Source of the DNA: Actinomadura kijaniata NBRC 14229
Lineage (GTDB): Bacteria; Actinomycetota; Actinomycetes; Streptosporangiales; Streptosporangiaceae
Length of the DNA: 55,685 bases
Direction: 5' to 3'
Assembly (NCBI RefSeq): GCF_001552175.1
Contig: NZ_BCQR01000067.1
Location: forward strand, 1 to 55,685
Below the pieces are notes generated by a model. The model saw only the letters and a program-made list of their open reading frames with translations, was not told where the DNA came from and did not search any database. A program made the position numbers and the translations under genes. Of the stretch, positions 1-8,240 are shown piece after piece (the stretch's first letter is position 1; each line of letters starts with the position of its first letter).

Positions 1-1
1 G

Positions 2-1063
2 GTGGCGCTGCGCGGGGCGCGGGCGCTCGGGACGCTGCGGCTGGGCGCGGCGGCGCGGCTGCTGGGCGAGCGGATCGAGCCCGACGCGCGCGGCGGGGCG
101 CGGGCGTTCCTGCACCTGCTGGTGCAACCGCTGGTCACGGCGCTCGGGCTGGCCGCGGTGTACGTCACGTGGCTGTGCGGCGCGGTGCTGCTGACCTACC
201 CGGTGCAGCTCCGGTTCGGCCTGAACGAGATCACCTCGCGGGACGCGTCGGGGGCGCCGCGGCACGGGCTGCACGTCGGGGGGCTGTACTTCGACACTCC
301 CGCGTCGAGCCTGGTGGTGGCGGGTTTCGGGCTGGTGCTGCTGGCGGCGGCGCCGTGGGTGGTGCGCGCGGCCGTGCGGGCGGACCTGGCGGCGGCGCGG
401 GCGCTGCTGGGGGTCCGGGCGGAGGCCGGGCGGATCCGGGACCTGGAGGAGAGCCGGTCGTTCGCGGTGGAGGACACCGCCGCGACGCTGCGCCGCATCG
501 AACGCGACCTGCACGACGGCGCGCAGGTCCGGCTGGTGGCGCTCACCATGCACCTGGCGATGCTGAGGGAGACGCTGCCCGCCGACGCGCCCGAGGCGGT
601 GCGGGACATGGTGGACGCCGCGCACGGCGACGCCCGCGCCGCCATCGCCGAGCTGCGGGAGCTGGTGCGCGGCATCCATCCGCCGACCCTCGACAAGGGC
701 CTGGACGTGGCGCTGGCGACGCTCGCGGCGCGCAGTCCCGTTCCGGCCGAGATCCGCACCGAGCTGCCGGTGCGTCCGGCGGCGGCCATCGAGTCGATCG
801 CCTACTTCTGCGTCGCGGAGCTGCTGGCCAACGCGGGCAAGCACGCCGCCGCGACCCGCGTCCTGATCGAGGCCGAGCAGCCCGGCGGGACGGGGCTGCG
901 GGTGCGCGTCACCGACGACGGCCGGGGCGGCGCGAGGGTCCGGGCGGGGGGCGGGCTCGCGGGGCTGTCGGACCGGGCGCGTACCGTGGACGGCACCGTG
1001 CACGTGGACAGCCCGCCGGGAGGACCCACCGTCGTGACCGTCGTTCTTCCCCTCCTCCCGTGA
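2..1063 (+). CDS. Sensor histidine kinase, NarL/LuxR-type two-component system (5' partial)
   Basis: Membrane histidine kinase that would phosphorylate the response regulator encoded next. Hydrophobic segments at about residues 38-68 and 101-124 lie either side of a short extracytoplasmic loop. The HisKA_3 dimerisation box follows, with the phospho-accepting His near residue 171 (ERDLHDGAQ), then a HATPase_c domain with the N-box ELLANAGKHA and the glycine-rich DDGRGG. The frame is open to the window edge. A GTG at base 2 could be a start, but the sensor region looks short, so the N-terminus is probably missing. The stop overlaps the next start as GTGA. The signal sensed cannot be read from the sequence. 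Confidence 0.9.
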   Translation: MALRGARALGTLRLGAAARLLGERIEPDARGGARAFLHLLVQPLVTALGLAAVYVTWLCGAVLLTYPVQLRFGLNEITSRDASGAPRHGLHVGGLYFDTPASSLVVAGFGLVLLAAAPWVVRAAVRADLAAARALLGVRAEAGRIRDLEESRSFAVEDTAATLRRIERDLHDGAQVRLVALTMHLAMLRETLPADAPEAVRDMVDAAHGDARAAIAELRELVRGIHPPTLDKGLDVALATLAARSPVPAEIRTELPVRPAAAIESIAYFCVAELLANAGKHAAATRVLIEAEQPGGTGLRVRVTDDGRGGARVRAGGGLAGLSDRARTVDGTVHVDSPPGGPTVVTVVLPLLP

Positions 1064-1728
1064 GCGCGCCGCTGCGCGTCGTGCTGGCGGAGGACGCGGT
1101 GATCCTGCGCGAGGGGCTCGCGCAGCTGCTGGCGCTGCGCGGGCACCGGGTGGTGGCCGGGGTCGGGGACGCCGACGGGCTGCGGGCGGCGGTGGCCGAG
1201 CACCGGCCGGACGTCGCGGTGATCGACGTCCGGATGCCGCCGGCGTTCGTGGACGAGGGGCTGCGGGCGGCGCTGGACCTGCGGCGCTCGCATCCGGAGG
1301 TCGGGCTGCTGCTGTTCTCGCAGTACGTGGAGACGCGCTACGCCCGCGACCTGCTCGCCGGGAACGCCGCCGGGGTCGGCTACCTGCTGAAGGAGCGCGT
1401 CTCCGACCTGGACGACTTCGTGGACGCGCTGGCCCGGGTGGCGTCCGGCGGCACCGCGCTGGACCCCGAGGTCGTCGCGCACCTGCTCGGCCCGTCCGGG
1501 CGCGATCCGGGGCTGGCGGCGCTGACGCCGCGCGAGCGCGAGGTCCTGGGGCTGATGGCCGAGGGCCGCACCAACGCCGCCATCGCCGCCGCCCTCGTGG
1601 TGTCCGAGCGGGCGGTGGAGAAGCACGTGGCGAACATCTTCACCAAGCTCGGCCTCGTCCCGACCGGCGCCGACCACCGCCGCGTGCTGGCCGTGCTGCG
1701 CCATCTCGAAGGGAGGCGGGGCCGGTGA
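1060..1728 (+). CDS. LuxR-type response regulator
   Basis: Partner of the upstream kinase, translationally coupled to it through a GTGA overlap, which fixes GTG 1060 as the start. It has 222 residues. The receiver domain occupies about residues 5-120, with acidic pocket residues near positions 11-12, phospho-acceptor Asp56 (VIDVRMP) and a conserved Lys in YLLKERV. The C-terminal LuxR helix-turn-helix begins at LTPREREVL and carries the recognition-helix pattern SERAVEKHV. It should be a DNA-binding transcriptional regulator activated by phosphorylation. Its targets are not evident here, since the genes just downstream are on the opposite strand. Confidence 0.92.
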   Translation: MSAPLRVVLAEDAVILREGLAQLLALRGHRVVAGVGDADGLRAAVAEHRPDVAVIDVRMPPAFVDEGLRAALDLRRSHPEVGLLLFSQYVETRYARDLLAGNAAGVGYLLKERVSDLDDFVDALARVASGGTALDPEVVAHLLGPSGRDPGLAALTPREREVLGLMAEGRTNAAIAAALVVSERAVEKHVANIFTKLGLVPTGADHRRVLAVLRHLEGRRGR

Positions 1729-1776
1729 CCTCGCCCGAGGAGCCCGCCGGCCGCGAGGAACGCCTGTCCGCGCGGC

Positions 1777-2883
1777 TCACGGGCTGAACACGACCTCGCG
1801 GGCGGTCGCGTCCGGGTAGGCGTCGGCCAGCAGGCGGGTCGCCTCGGCCTCGATCTCCTCGCGGACGGCGGCGGACACCGGCGCGAACAGCTCGACCCGC
1901 AGGGTCGCGGTCCTCCGCTTGGCCTCGGCCTTCCACATGCCGTGGACGAAGCCGTCCACCAGGACCGTCGCTTGGATGATGCCGTTGACGGTGAAGACGC
2001 GCCTGCGGTGCTCCTCGGAGATGATCCGGGCGCGGTCGGCGTGGGAGAGGGTCAGGTTGTCGAACTCGGGGACCAGGCGGACCGGGGCGGGCGTGCCCGG
2101 GTCGGGGCGCGGGGCGTCGGGCAGGTCGTAGAGGGTGCGGCCGTTCTCGTCGGTGAACGTCACCAGCTTCGGCGCGAGGCGCTCCATCACCTCGCCCAGC
2201 CGGGTCACGCCCCACCAGTGCTGGGCGTCCCGCACGGTCGCCGGGCCGAACGCGGCCAGGTAGCGCAGCAGCATCTCCTCGGCCGCGCCCGGCTCGGGGG
2301 CGCGGCCGAGCCACTTCTCGACCGTGGTGTGCCGCGCCATGGCGGAGGACCCCCAGACGCCGCGCGGCGTGACCTGCACCAGGTGCAGGCCGCACCGCAC
2401 GGCGCGCACCAGCATGTCGGGGGCGACGTCCGGCCAGCGCTCGGCGAGGCGTTCGCGCAGCTCCTTGTCGCTGAGCGGCCTCTCCTCCAGCAGGGGACGG
2501 GCCGTGGCGGCGACGGCGGCGACGTCGAGCCCGGCGGGCAGCGTGCTCTGCGCCGCGCGGTCCAGCAGGGGCTGGGTGAGGGCGCGCCAGGCGAGCGCGT
2601 CGCGGGCGCTGACCAGGTGGACCGTGCCGCGCATGAGGACGGTGCGGACGACGCGGCGTTCGGTCATCAGCGCGCCCAGCTCGCCGAAGTCGAAGTCCGT
2701 CAGGCGGCTCCACAGCCCGAGGTAGGGCGGGTTGGGGGCCTGGGACTGCATTCCGGCGAGGTGCTCGATCGCGTCGATGACCGGGAGGTCGTGGCGGCGC
2801 AGCAGCATCTGCCGCGCCAGCAGCGCCCGGTTGAGCGCGCGGCGTCCCAGCACCGGTCCGGCGGTGCCCTGTTCAGCCGTCAT
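1777..2883 (-). CDS. Winged-helix DNA-binding domain protein (HTH_42 / YcaQ-like family)
   Basis: A 368-residue protein. The N-terminal LNRALLARQMLLRR, then IEHLAGMQSQAPNPPYLGLWSRL and VRTVLMRGTVHLVSARD, are hallmarks of the HTH_42 family. Some members are DNA glycosylases acting on crosslinks or alkylated bases (YcaQ/AlkX); many actinobacterial members are uncharacterised. Its start overlaps the end of the upstream tetR gene by 11 bases, so the two are probably co-transcribed. Family membership is clear. Whether this member is a glycosylase is inference, because I did not verify the catalytic residues. Confidence 0.85.
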   Translation of the reverse strand: MTAEQGTAGPVLGRRALNRALLARQMLLRRHDLPVIDAIEHLAGMQSQAPNPPYLGLWSRLTDFDFGELGALMTERRVVRTVLMRGTVHLVSARDALAWRALTQPLLDRAAQSTLPAGLDVAAVAATARPLLEERPLSDKELRERLAERWPDVAPDMLVRAVRCGLHLVQVTPRGVWGSSAMARHTTVEKWLGRAPEPGAAEEMLLRYLAAFGPATVRDAQHWWGVTRLGEVMERLAPKLVTFTDENGRTLYDLPDAPRPDPGTPAPVRLVPEFDNLTLSHADRARIISEEHRRRVFTVNGIIQATVLVDGFVHGMWKAEAKRRTATLRVELFAPVSAAVREEIEAEATRLLADAYPDATAREVVFSP

Positions 2884-3511
2884 AGCGCCCCCTCAGTTCG
2901 AGCCAGTTGGGAGGGGGGCCGGGGAGCTCCTCCGCTTCTGGCATGTGCAAGGCGTCCAGGATCAAGGTCAGATAGCGGTGTTGCAACCGGTTCATCCGCT
3001 CGTCGTCGCCGATGCGGATGGTGTGCAGGTGTTCCAGCAGGACCGAGACGTCGCCGACCTCGATGTCGGGGCGCAGCGCCCCGGCGGCCCTGGTGCGCTC
3101 CAGCAGCTCGGTCGTGGCCGCGTGGATCTCCCGGCCCTTGCGGCTCATCTCCTCGGTGACCGGGAAGCTGCCCGCCAGCCGCATGGTCAGCGACCCGGCC
3201 CCGATGTCCAGGCAGCGCCGCATGAACCGGGCGAACGCCTCCCACGCGTCCCCCTCCTCGGCGAGGGCGTCCCGGACGACGGACAGGTAGCGGTCCATGC
3301 CGTCGTCGGCGAGCCGCTGGAGCAGCTCCTCCTTGCTCTTGTAGCGCCGGTAGAGGGCGCTGATGCCGACGCCCGCGTGCTCGGCGACCGCCGAGATCGG
3401 GGCGCCGGGGTCGGCGGTGAACACCGCCCGCGCGGCCTCCTTGATCAGCTCGTCGTTCCGGGCGGCCTGGGCCTTGCGCCCGCTCATGGGCGCCTGCTTC
3501 GTGGTCTCCAT
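2873..3511 (-). CDS. TetR/AcrR family transcriptional regulator
   Basis: A 212-residue one-component repressor with an N-terminal TetR helix-turn-helix (ISAVAEHAGVGISALYRRYKSKEEL) and a C-terminal helical ligand domain. ATG 3511 is preferred over ATG 3520, because a -10-like TACTAT on the minus strand (3519-3524) ends seven bases before 3511 and overlaps the upstream ATG. The message would then be leaderless. The gene is divergent from the methyltransferase operon and precedes the winged-helix gene. It is a candidate for binding the tandem palindromes at 3602-3631, though a second tetR lies at the end of that operon. The ligand is unknown. Confidence 0.88.
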   Translation of the reverse strand: METTKQAPMSGRKAQAARNDELIKEAARAVFTADPGAPISAVAEHAGVGISALYRRYKSKEELLQRLADDGMDRYLSVVRDALAEEGDAWEAFARFMRRCLDIGAGSLTMRLAGSFPVTEEMSRKGREIHAATTELLERTRAAGALRPDIEVGDVSVLLEHLHTIRIGDDERMNRLQHRYLTLILDALHMPEAEELPGPPPNWLELRGRYDG

Positions 3512-3601
3512 GTCGCCCATAGTAAGGGAACGAAAAATTCCGTTCTACTGTCGGGGGCCGACTTTTTCGGCCCTTGACGGCGGAAGCCGGATCGGTTCAT
3601 C

Positions 3602-3631
3602 ATGAACACATGTTCATGAACGTTTGTTCAT
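3602..3631. promoter_or_regulatory. Tandem TetR-type operators before the methyltransferase operon
   Basis: Two adjacent palindromes are visible. The first is ATGAACA-CA-TGTTCAT (3602-3617, perfect 7-base arms). The second is ATGAACG-TT-TGTTCAT (3616-3631, one mismatch). They repeat every 14 bases and sit just upstream of the ribosome binding site GAGAGGA and GTG 3648. A weak -35-like TTGACG lies at 3574-3579. The placement suits repression of the methyltransferase-dehydrogenase-tetR operon by one of the two neighbouring TetR proteins. The assignment to a particular protein is inference. Confidence 0.65.
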
Positions 3632-3647
3632 AGAGAGGACGTCACCG

Positions 3648-4478
3648 GTGTCCGAGATCGTGAACACCCACCAGGCCGAGGCGTGGAACGGCTACGAGGG
3701 TCGCCACTGGGCCGCCCACCACGACCGCTACGACGCCCTGAACGGCGTCTTCAACGACGCGCTGTTCGCCGCCGCCGCGATCGGCCCCCGCGACCGCGTG
3801 CTCGACATCGGCTGCGGCAACGGGCAGGTCACCCGGCTCGCCGCCCGCCGCGCCCGCGACGGGCACGCCGTCGGCGTGGACCTGTCGGTCCCGATGCTGG
3901 ACCGCGCCCGCGCGCTGGCCGCCGGGGAGGGGGTGCGCAACGTGGCGTTCGAGCGGGGCGACGCGCAGACGCACCCGTTCGGGGAGGGCGCGTTCGACGT
4001 GGCGGTCAGCCGGTTCGGGGTAATGTTCTTCGCCGACCCCGTCGCCGCGTTCGCCAACGTCGCCCGCGCCCTGCGGCCCGGCGGGCGGCTGGCGTTCCTG
4101 TGCATGGAACGGCTGGAGGGCAGCGACCTCGGCGCGTTCTTCGCCACGCTGCTGCGGCGGCTGGACAGCGAGCGGAGCCCCACCGGCGACGACGGGCAGG
4201 GCCCCACGTCGCTGGCCGACCCCGGCCGGGTCCGCTCCCTGCTGGAGGCGGCCGGGTTCACCGGCGTCGTCTCCGAGCGCGTCGAGGCCGACCAGTGCCT
4301 GGGGCGGGACCTGGCCGACGCGGCGGAGTTCTTCGCCGGGTGGGGCCCGCTCCGCTTCAACTTCGGCGAGGGCGAGACGGTGGTGGCGGCCGTCGCGGAG
4401 GGGCTTCGGCCGTTCGCCCGGCCCGACGGGGTCTGGCTGCGGGGCGCCGCCCGCCTGGTCACGGCGGACCGGCCGTGA
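3648..4478 (+). CDS. Class I SAM-dependent methyltransferase
   Basis: A 276-residue methyltransferase. Motif I is VLDIGCGNGQVTRLAA, followed by the acidic SAM-ribose region VGVDLSVPML and the motif IV/V segments FDVAVSRFGVMFF and ALRPGGRLAFLC. It belongs to the UbiE/Methyltransf_11 group; the acceptor is not predictable. GTG 3648 is chosen because GAGAGGA at 3633-3639 is correctly spaced, whereas extending to ATG 3624 would run through the operator palindromes. It is the first gene of a tightly packed operon and its stop overlaps the next GTG. Confidence 0.88.
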   Translation: MSEIVNTHQAEAWNGYEGRHWAAHHDRYDALNGVFNDALFAAAAIGPRDRVLDIGCGNGQVTRLAARRARDGHAVGVDLSVPMLDRARALAAGEGVRNVAFERGDAQTHPFGEGAFDVAVSRFGVMFFADPVAAFANVARALRPGGRLAFLCMERLEGSDLGAFFATLLRRLDSERSPTGDDGQGPTSLADPGRVRSLLEAAGFTGVVSERVEADQCLGRDLADAAEFFAGWGPLRFNFGEGETVVAAVAEGLRPFARPDGVWLRGAARLVTADRP

Positions 4479-5428
4479 CGGGACGCGTGCTGGTCATCGG
4501 CGGTTACGGCGCGGTCGGCCGGGAGGCGGCGACGGCGCTGGCCGGCCGGTTCGCGGTCACCGTGGCGGGCCGCCGCCCGGAGCGGGCCACCCCGGTCCCC
4601 GGCGCCACGGCCCTGCGCCTCGACCTCGGCGACGCGTCCGCCCTGGACGCGGCCCTGGACGGCACCGGCACCGTGCTGATGTGCGTCGACCGGGACAACG
4701 CGCGCGTCGCCCGCGCCTGCCTGGAACGCGGCGTGCACTACGTGGACGTGACAGCCTCCCACCCGGTCGTCGCCGAGATCGAGGAACTGGGGTCGGCGAG
4801 GGCCACCGCGCTGCTGAGCGTCGGCCTGGTCCCCGGCGTGACGAACCTGCTGGCCAGGATGTGCGCCGACACCGGCGCCGACGCGATCGACATCGCCGTG
4901 CTGCTCGGCACGGGCGAGCGGCACGGCGCGGCGGCGGTCGCCTGGACGCTCGACGCGGTCGCCGACATCGGCCCGTCCTGGCGGGCGCGGTTCCCGGCTC
5001 CCCACGGCACGCGCACGGTGCACCGCTTCCCGTTCTCCGACCAGTACACGCTGCCGCGCACGCTCGGCGTGGCCCGCGCCCGCACCGGCCTGTGCCTGGA
5101 CTCCCGCGTGCTGACCGCGCTCCTGCCCCGCGCCCGGACCCCGCTGCGCGTCCCCCGCGTCCGCGCGGCCGTCGAGAAGGTCCTCGCCCGCGTGCACACC
5201 GGCGGCGACGGGTTCGCGGTCACGGCCACCGGCGGCGGCCGGTCGGTCGCGTTCACCGGCCGCCGCCAGAGCCGCGCCACCGGCCTGGCCGCCGCGCTGG
5301 CCGTCGAGCGGCTGCCCGGCCTGCCGCCCGGCGTCCACCACATCGAGCAGGTGATCGACCCGCGCGGGTACCTCGCCGCCCTGGCGGGCTACGGCTTCAC
5401 GCTGCACGATCACTACGATGCGGGGTGA
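4475..5428 (+). CDS. Saccharopine dehydrogenase-like NAD(P)-binding protein
   Basis: A 317-residue protein with an N-terminal Rossmann fold (VLVIGGYGAVGREAATAL, near residues 4-21) and the family segments CLERGVHYVDVTA and SVGLVPGVTNLLAR. These match the saccharopine dehydrogenase NADP-binding family, which includes many uncharacterised reductases and trans-acting enoyl-reductase-like proteins. The true substrate is unknown and lysine metabolism should not be assumed. It starts at GTG 4475, overlapping the methyltransferase stop by four bases, and ends by overlapping the next tetR as TGATG. Co-expression with a methyltransferase and a repressor suggests small-molecule modification or detoxification. 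Confidence 0.8.
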   Translation: MTGRVLVIGGYGAVGREAATALAGRFAVTVAGRRPERATPVPGATALRLDLGDASALDAALDGTGTVLMCVDRDNARVARACLERGVHYVDVTASHPVVAEIEELGSARATALLSVGLVPGVTNLLARMCADTGADAIDIAVLLGTGERHGAAAVAWTLDAVADIGPSWRARFPAPHGTRTVHRFPFSDQYTLPRTLGVARARTGLCLDSRVLTALLPRARTPLRVPRVRAAVEKVLARVHTGGDGFAVTATGGGRSVAFTGRRQSRATGLAAALAVERLPGLPPGVHHIEQVIDPRGYLAALAGYGFTLHDHYDAG

Positions 5429-6030
5429 TGTCACCGAGGAGAGCGGCGGCGCTGGGCGACGACGGCCGGAGCCTGCGCGACCACCTGATCACCACCGCCG
5501 CCCGTCTGATCGCCGAACGCGGCACGGCGGGCCTGACCGTGCGCGCCATCGCCCGCGAGGCCGGGGTGTCCGACGGAGTGCTGTACAACCACTTCGAGGA
5601 CAAGGAGGAGCTGCTCGCCCTGGCCCTGCACGCCCACGCGCACACCGTCGCGGCCGCCCTCGGCGACCCGCCCGCCCCCGGCGCGGGCACGGTCGCGGCG
5701 AACCTGCGCGCCCATCTCGTCCTCGGCCTGGCCCTGCACGAGGGCATCCTGCCCGCGCTGGCGGGCCTGGTCGGCCAGCCGAAGGTGCTGGCCCGCTTCG
5801 CGGGCGCGGAGCACGGCGCCCCGCACTGGCGCGACCGCCTGCACGCCTACCTGACGGCCGAACGCGACCTCGGCCGCCTGTCCCCGTCCGCCGACGTGGA
5901 GGCGGCGACGGCGTTCCTGGTGGGCGTCTGCCACGAGGCGGTCCTGACCCAGATCTTCACGGGCGCCCGCCCCGCCCCACCGGACATCGACGCCCTGATC
6001 GACACCCTCCTGTCCGGCATCGGCCCCTGA
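5428..6030 (+). CDS. TetR family transcriptional regulator
   Basis: A 200-residue TetR protein with the helix-turn-helix LTVRAIAREAGVSDGVLYNHF in its first 60 residues. ATG 5428 shares one base with the preceding stop, so translation is coupled. An in-frame GTG at 5425 is possible. Its place as third gene of the operon suggests it autoregulates the operon through the tandem palindromes at 3602-3631, competing with the divergent tetR at 2873-3511 as the assigned regulator. It converges on the next gene with a 30-base gap. Confidence 0.88.
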   Translation: MSPRRAAALGDDGRSLRDHLITTAARLIAERGTAGLTVRAIAREAGVSDGVLYNHFEDKEELLALALHAHAHTVAAALGDPPAPGAGTVAANLRAHLVLGLALHEGILPALAGLVGQPKVLARFAGAEHGAPHWRDRLHAYLTAERDLGRLSPSADVEAATAFLVGVCHEAVLTQIFTGARPAPPDIDALIDTLLSGIGP

Positions 6031-6060
6031 CCCCCGGGAACACCACGCCCACCGGCGCGG

Positions 6061-7173
6061 TCAGTCGGCCAGGTAGTGGAAGGTCGGGGGCGGGCGCATC
6101 AGGGGATCGTGGGGGGAGATGTCCCAGGTGTGGGCGCCGGACATCGCGAACGCCACCACGTCGCCCACCGCCACCCGGCCCGCCGGGGCCCGGCGGGCCA
6201 GGACGTCCTCGGGTGTGAACAGCTGCCCGACCAGCGTGACCGGCTCGTCCGTCGACGGCCCCGGGCGGCCGCGCGGGATCACCGTGAACGGCTGGTCGCG
6301 GCCCTCGACCGCCGGGGCGCGCAGGTGCATGGTGCCGCCGCGCAGCACCGCGTACCAGTCGCCGTGGGCCCGCCGCACGTCCAGCACCTCGGTGACGTAC
6401 CAGCCCGAGTAGACGCTGAGGGCGCGGCCCGGTTCGACGCGGAAGGTCTCGCCGGGGCGGGCCAGCTCCGCCAGGCCCTTGGCGTAGGCCGGCCAGTCGA
6501 ACCGGTGGCCGGGGTCGGTGTAGTCGACGGCCATGCCGCCGCCGAAGGTGAACTCGGGGTCCTCGCATCCGGCGGACGCGGCCCAGGGGCGCGTCCGGTC
6601 CAGGATCTCCCGCGTCCGGCGGAGCAGGTCCGCGGCGTCCAGGCCGGAGGGCGGGCGGGCGTGGACGCCGCGCAGCCGCAGCCGGGGCGCGTCCGCCAGA
6701 ACCGTCCGGCACTCCTCCATCGCCTCGAAGTCCATGCCGAATGGCCCCTCGGCGTCGCCGGCGCGCAGCAGCACGTCGGCGTCCCGGTCGAGGGCGGCGA
6801 GCCGGCGCAGCTCGTGCGGGCTGTCGATGTGGAGGCGCTCGGCCCCGTGGTCCAGGGCCGCCGCGAGTTCGGCGTCGGTCTTGCCGGGGCCGCCGAACGT
6901 CAGCCGCGCGTCGGGCAGGACCGTCCGGACGTGCTCCAGCTCGCCGCCCCAGGAGGTGTGGACGCCATCGGTGAACGGCGCGAGCGCCAGCAGGATCGGT
7001 GGTTCGGGGTTGGCCGCGGCCGCGTAGAACAGCTCGGGCGCCCCCGGCTGGTCCAGTGCCGCGCGGACCGCGGCGGCGTGCCCTCGCAGCGCCGCCAGGT
7101 CGTAGACGAACGCGGGCAGCGCCGCGTCGGCGGCGAGCTCGGTGGCGCGTTCCCGTACCGCTTCAGTGATCAT
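6061..7173 (-). CDS. Type III PLP-dependent decarboxylase homologue with lost PLP lysine (possible pseudoenzyme)
   Basis: A 370-residue protein of the ornithine/diaminopimelate decarboxylase fold, closest in motif style to siderophore-type decarboxylases. Recognisable elements are FVYDLAALR, LHIDSPHEL, GPGKTDAEL, FGGGMAVDY, EPGR and GQLFTPEDVLA. Three usually conserved active-site residues differ. The Schiff-base Lys of the Y-A-x-K-A-N motif is Ala (FYAAAAN, about residue 53). The Cys of GQLCTPKDVL is Phe (about 319). The Tyr of SGAY is His (SGAH). Phosphate-binding glycines are kept. ATG 7173 is chosen for its GGGGGAAG Shine-Dalgarno. No siderophore genes are nearby, so the role is unknown. 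Confidence 0.75.
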   Translation of the reverse strand: MITEAVRERATELAADAALPAFVYDLAALRGHAAAVRAALDQPGAPELFYAAAANPEPPILLALAPFTDGVHTSWGGELEHVRTVLPDARLTFGGPGKTDAELAAALDHGAERLHIDSPHELRRLAALDRDADVLLRAGDAEGPFGMDFEAMEECRTVLADAPRLRLRGVHARPPSGLDAADLLRRTREILDRTRPWAASAGCEDPEFTFGGGMAVDYTDPGHRFDWPAYAKGLAELARPGETFRVEPGRALSVYSGWYVTEVLDVRRAHGDWYAVLRGGTMHLRAPAVEGRDQPFTVIPRGRPGPSTDEPVTLVGQLFTPEDVLARRAPAGRVAVGDVVAFAMSGAHTWDISPHDPLMRPPPTFHYLAD

Positions 7174-7273
7174 CGCTTCCCCCCGGACGGAGCCGTCGTG
7201 GTGACGCCCCTGCACCAGCAGGATGCCCGTGCCACCCGGCTCCGCGCCCGGTTTCACCGATGCCCACGGCCGG

Positions 7274-7720
7274 TCAGCCGGGTGCGGGCTCCAGGATCAC
7301 CAGGGGGATCTCCCGGTCGGTCCCGGCCTGGTACTCGTCGTACAGCGGGAACATCCCGGCCATCGTCCGCCAGAGGGCGGGCTTCTCCTCGGGGGTGGCG
7401 ACGCGGGCGCGGGCGGGGAGGCGCTCGGCGCCGACCTGGATGGTGACCTCCGGGTGGGCCGTCAGGTTGAGGTACCAGGCGGGGTGGGCGGGCGCGCCGC
7501 CGTTGGAGGCGACCAGCAGGTAGCGGTCGCCGTCGCGGCCGTAGATCAGGGCCGTGCGGCGCAGCCTGCCCGAACGGCGTCCCCGCGTGGTGAGCAGCAG
7601 CGTCGGCCAGTCCTGGTACAGGTGCCCTTCCGCGCCGTCGGACTCCACGTAGGCGCGGATGTGCTCGGCCACCCAGGCGGTGGGGCTGTCGATGACCTCC
7701 TCGTCGGGACGCGGGTTCAC
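7274..7720 (-). CDS. Nitroreductase/deazaflavin (F420)-dependent oxidoreductase family protein
   Basis: A 148-residue protein of the split-barrel F420H2-dependent quinone reductase/nitroreductase family (DDN-like). Diagnostic segments are LLLTTRGRRSGRLRRTALIY, YLLVASNGGAPAHPAWYLNL and the C-terminal MFPLYDEYQAGTDREIPLVIL. It should reduce a small substrate using cofactor F420, a common actinobacterial chemistry. GTG 7720 overlaps the stop of the upstream membrane-protein gene as GTGA, so the two are coupled. Both are divergent from a marR gene and probably under its control. Confidence 0.85.
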   Translation of the reverse strand: MNPRPDEEVIDSPTAWVAEHIRAYVESDGAEGHLYQDWPTLLLTTRGRRSGRLRRTALIYGRDGDRYLLVASNGGAPAHPAWYLNLTAHPEVTIQVGAERLPARARVATPEEKPALWRTMAGMFPLYDEYQAGTDREIPLVILEPAPG

Positions 7721-8139
7721 CGGCGCGCTCCCGTGGTGCGCAGGAACGCCGGGACGAGGACGGCCCCGACGGCGACGTGGGTGAGCGCCAGGACCGCCTT
7801 GGACCCGCCGGTCGCCTCCACGGAGAGCAGCGGCGCGAACGACAGCGCCAGGACCAGCAGGGCGAGGACCGCCCAGACGGTGCCCGCGCGGGAGGTCACG
7901 CGTTCCAGGACGGCCAGCAGCGCCCAGCCCAGGAGGGCGGGCAGCAGGGAGAACACCAGGATCTGGGACGCGCCGAGGTCCATGGGCTCCTGGCCGGGCG
8001 CGGCGACGACGAGATCGTGGCCGAGCAGCGGTTCGCCGACCGCCCAGACGGCGAGGGAGGCCGCGACGGCCCCGGCCACCGCCAGGGCGCGGGTGCGGAG
8101 GCGGCTCGGGACCGGTGGGGGCGCCGTTGTCACGGACAT
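7717..8139 (-). CDS. Small four-helix membrane protein (DUF6069-like)
   Basis: A 140-residue protein with four predicted hydrophobic helices at about residues 18-36, 60-80, 88-105 and 115-132, matching DUF6069-type membrane proteins in size and layout. No catalytic motif is visible. It is first in a two-gene operon with the F420-family reductase, which it overlaps by four bases. Its start region faces two identical-class palindromes and a divergent marR gene. Function is unknown. Confidence 0.7.
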   Translation of the reverse strand: MSVTTAPPPVPSRLRTRALAVAGAVAASLAVWAVGEPLLGHDLVVAAPGQEPMDLGASQILVFSLLPALLGWALLAVLERVTSRAGTVWAVLALLVLALSFAPLLSVEATGGSKAVLALTHVAVGAVLVPAFLRTTGARR

Positions 8140-8163
8140 GAGACTCCTTGAGGACGACCATTG

Positions 8164-8215
8164 TTGAGAAGCTCAAGCTTTTCTGGAGCATAGGCCACTT
8201 ACTTGAGAACCTCAA
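8164..8215. promoter_or_regulatory. Paired MarR operators (TTGAGAASCTCAA)
   Basis: Two near-identical 13-base palindromes, TTGAGAAGCTCAA at 8164-8176 and TTGAGAACCTCAA at 8203-8215, lie in the 101-base divergent gap between the membrane-protein gene and marR. Each has 5-base arms and a 3-base centre. MarR proteins commonly bind such paired sites in divergent promoters, so joint autoregulation and control of the 8139-to-7274 operon is the simplest reading. Confidence 0.7.
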
Positions 8216-8240
8216 CATTCGATGTCCTGAAGGACCGCGT

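Noticed and set aside
1725..1787. 20-residue ORF overlapping the response regulator stop as GTGA
   Set aside because: Too short, overlaps the convergent winged-helix gene, and has no supporting features.
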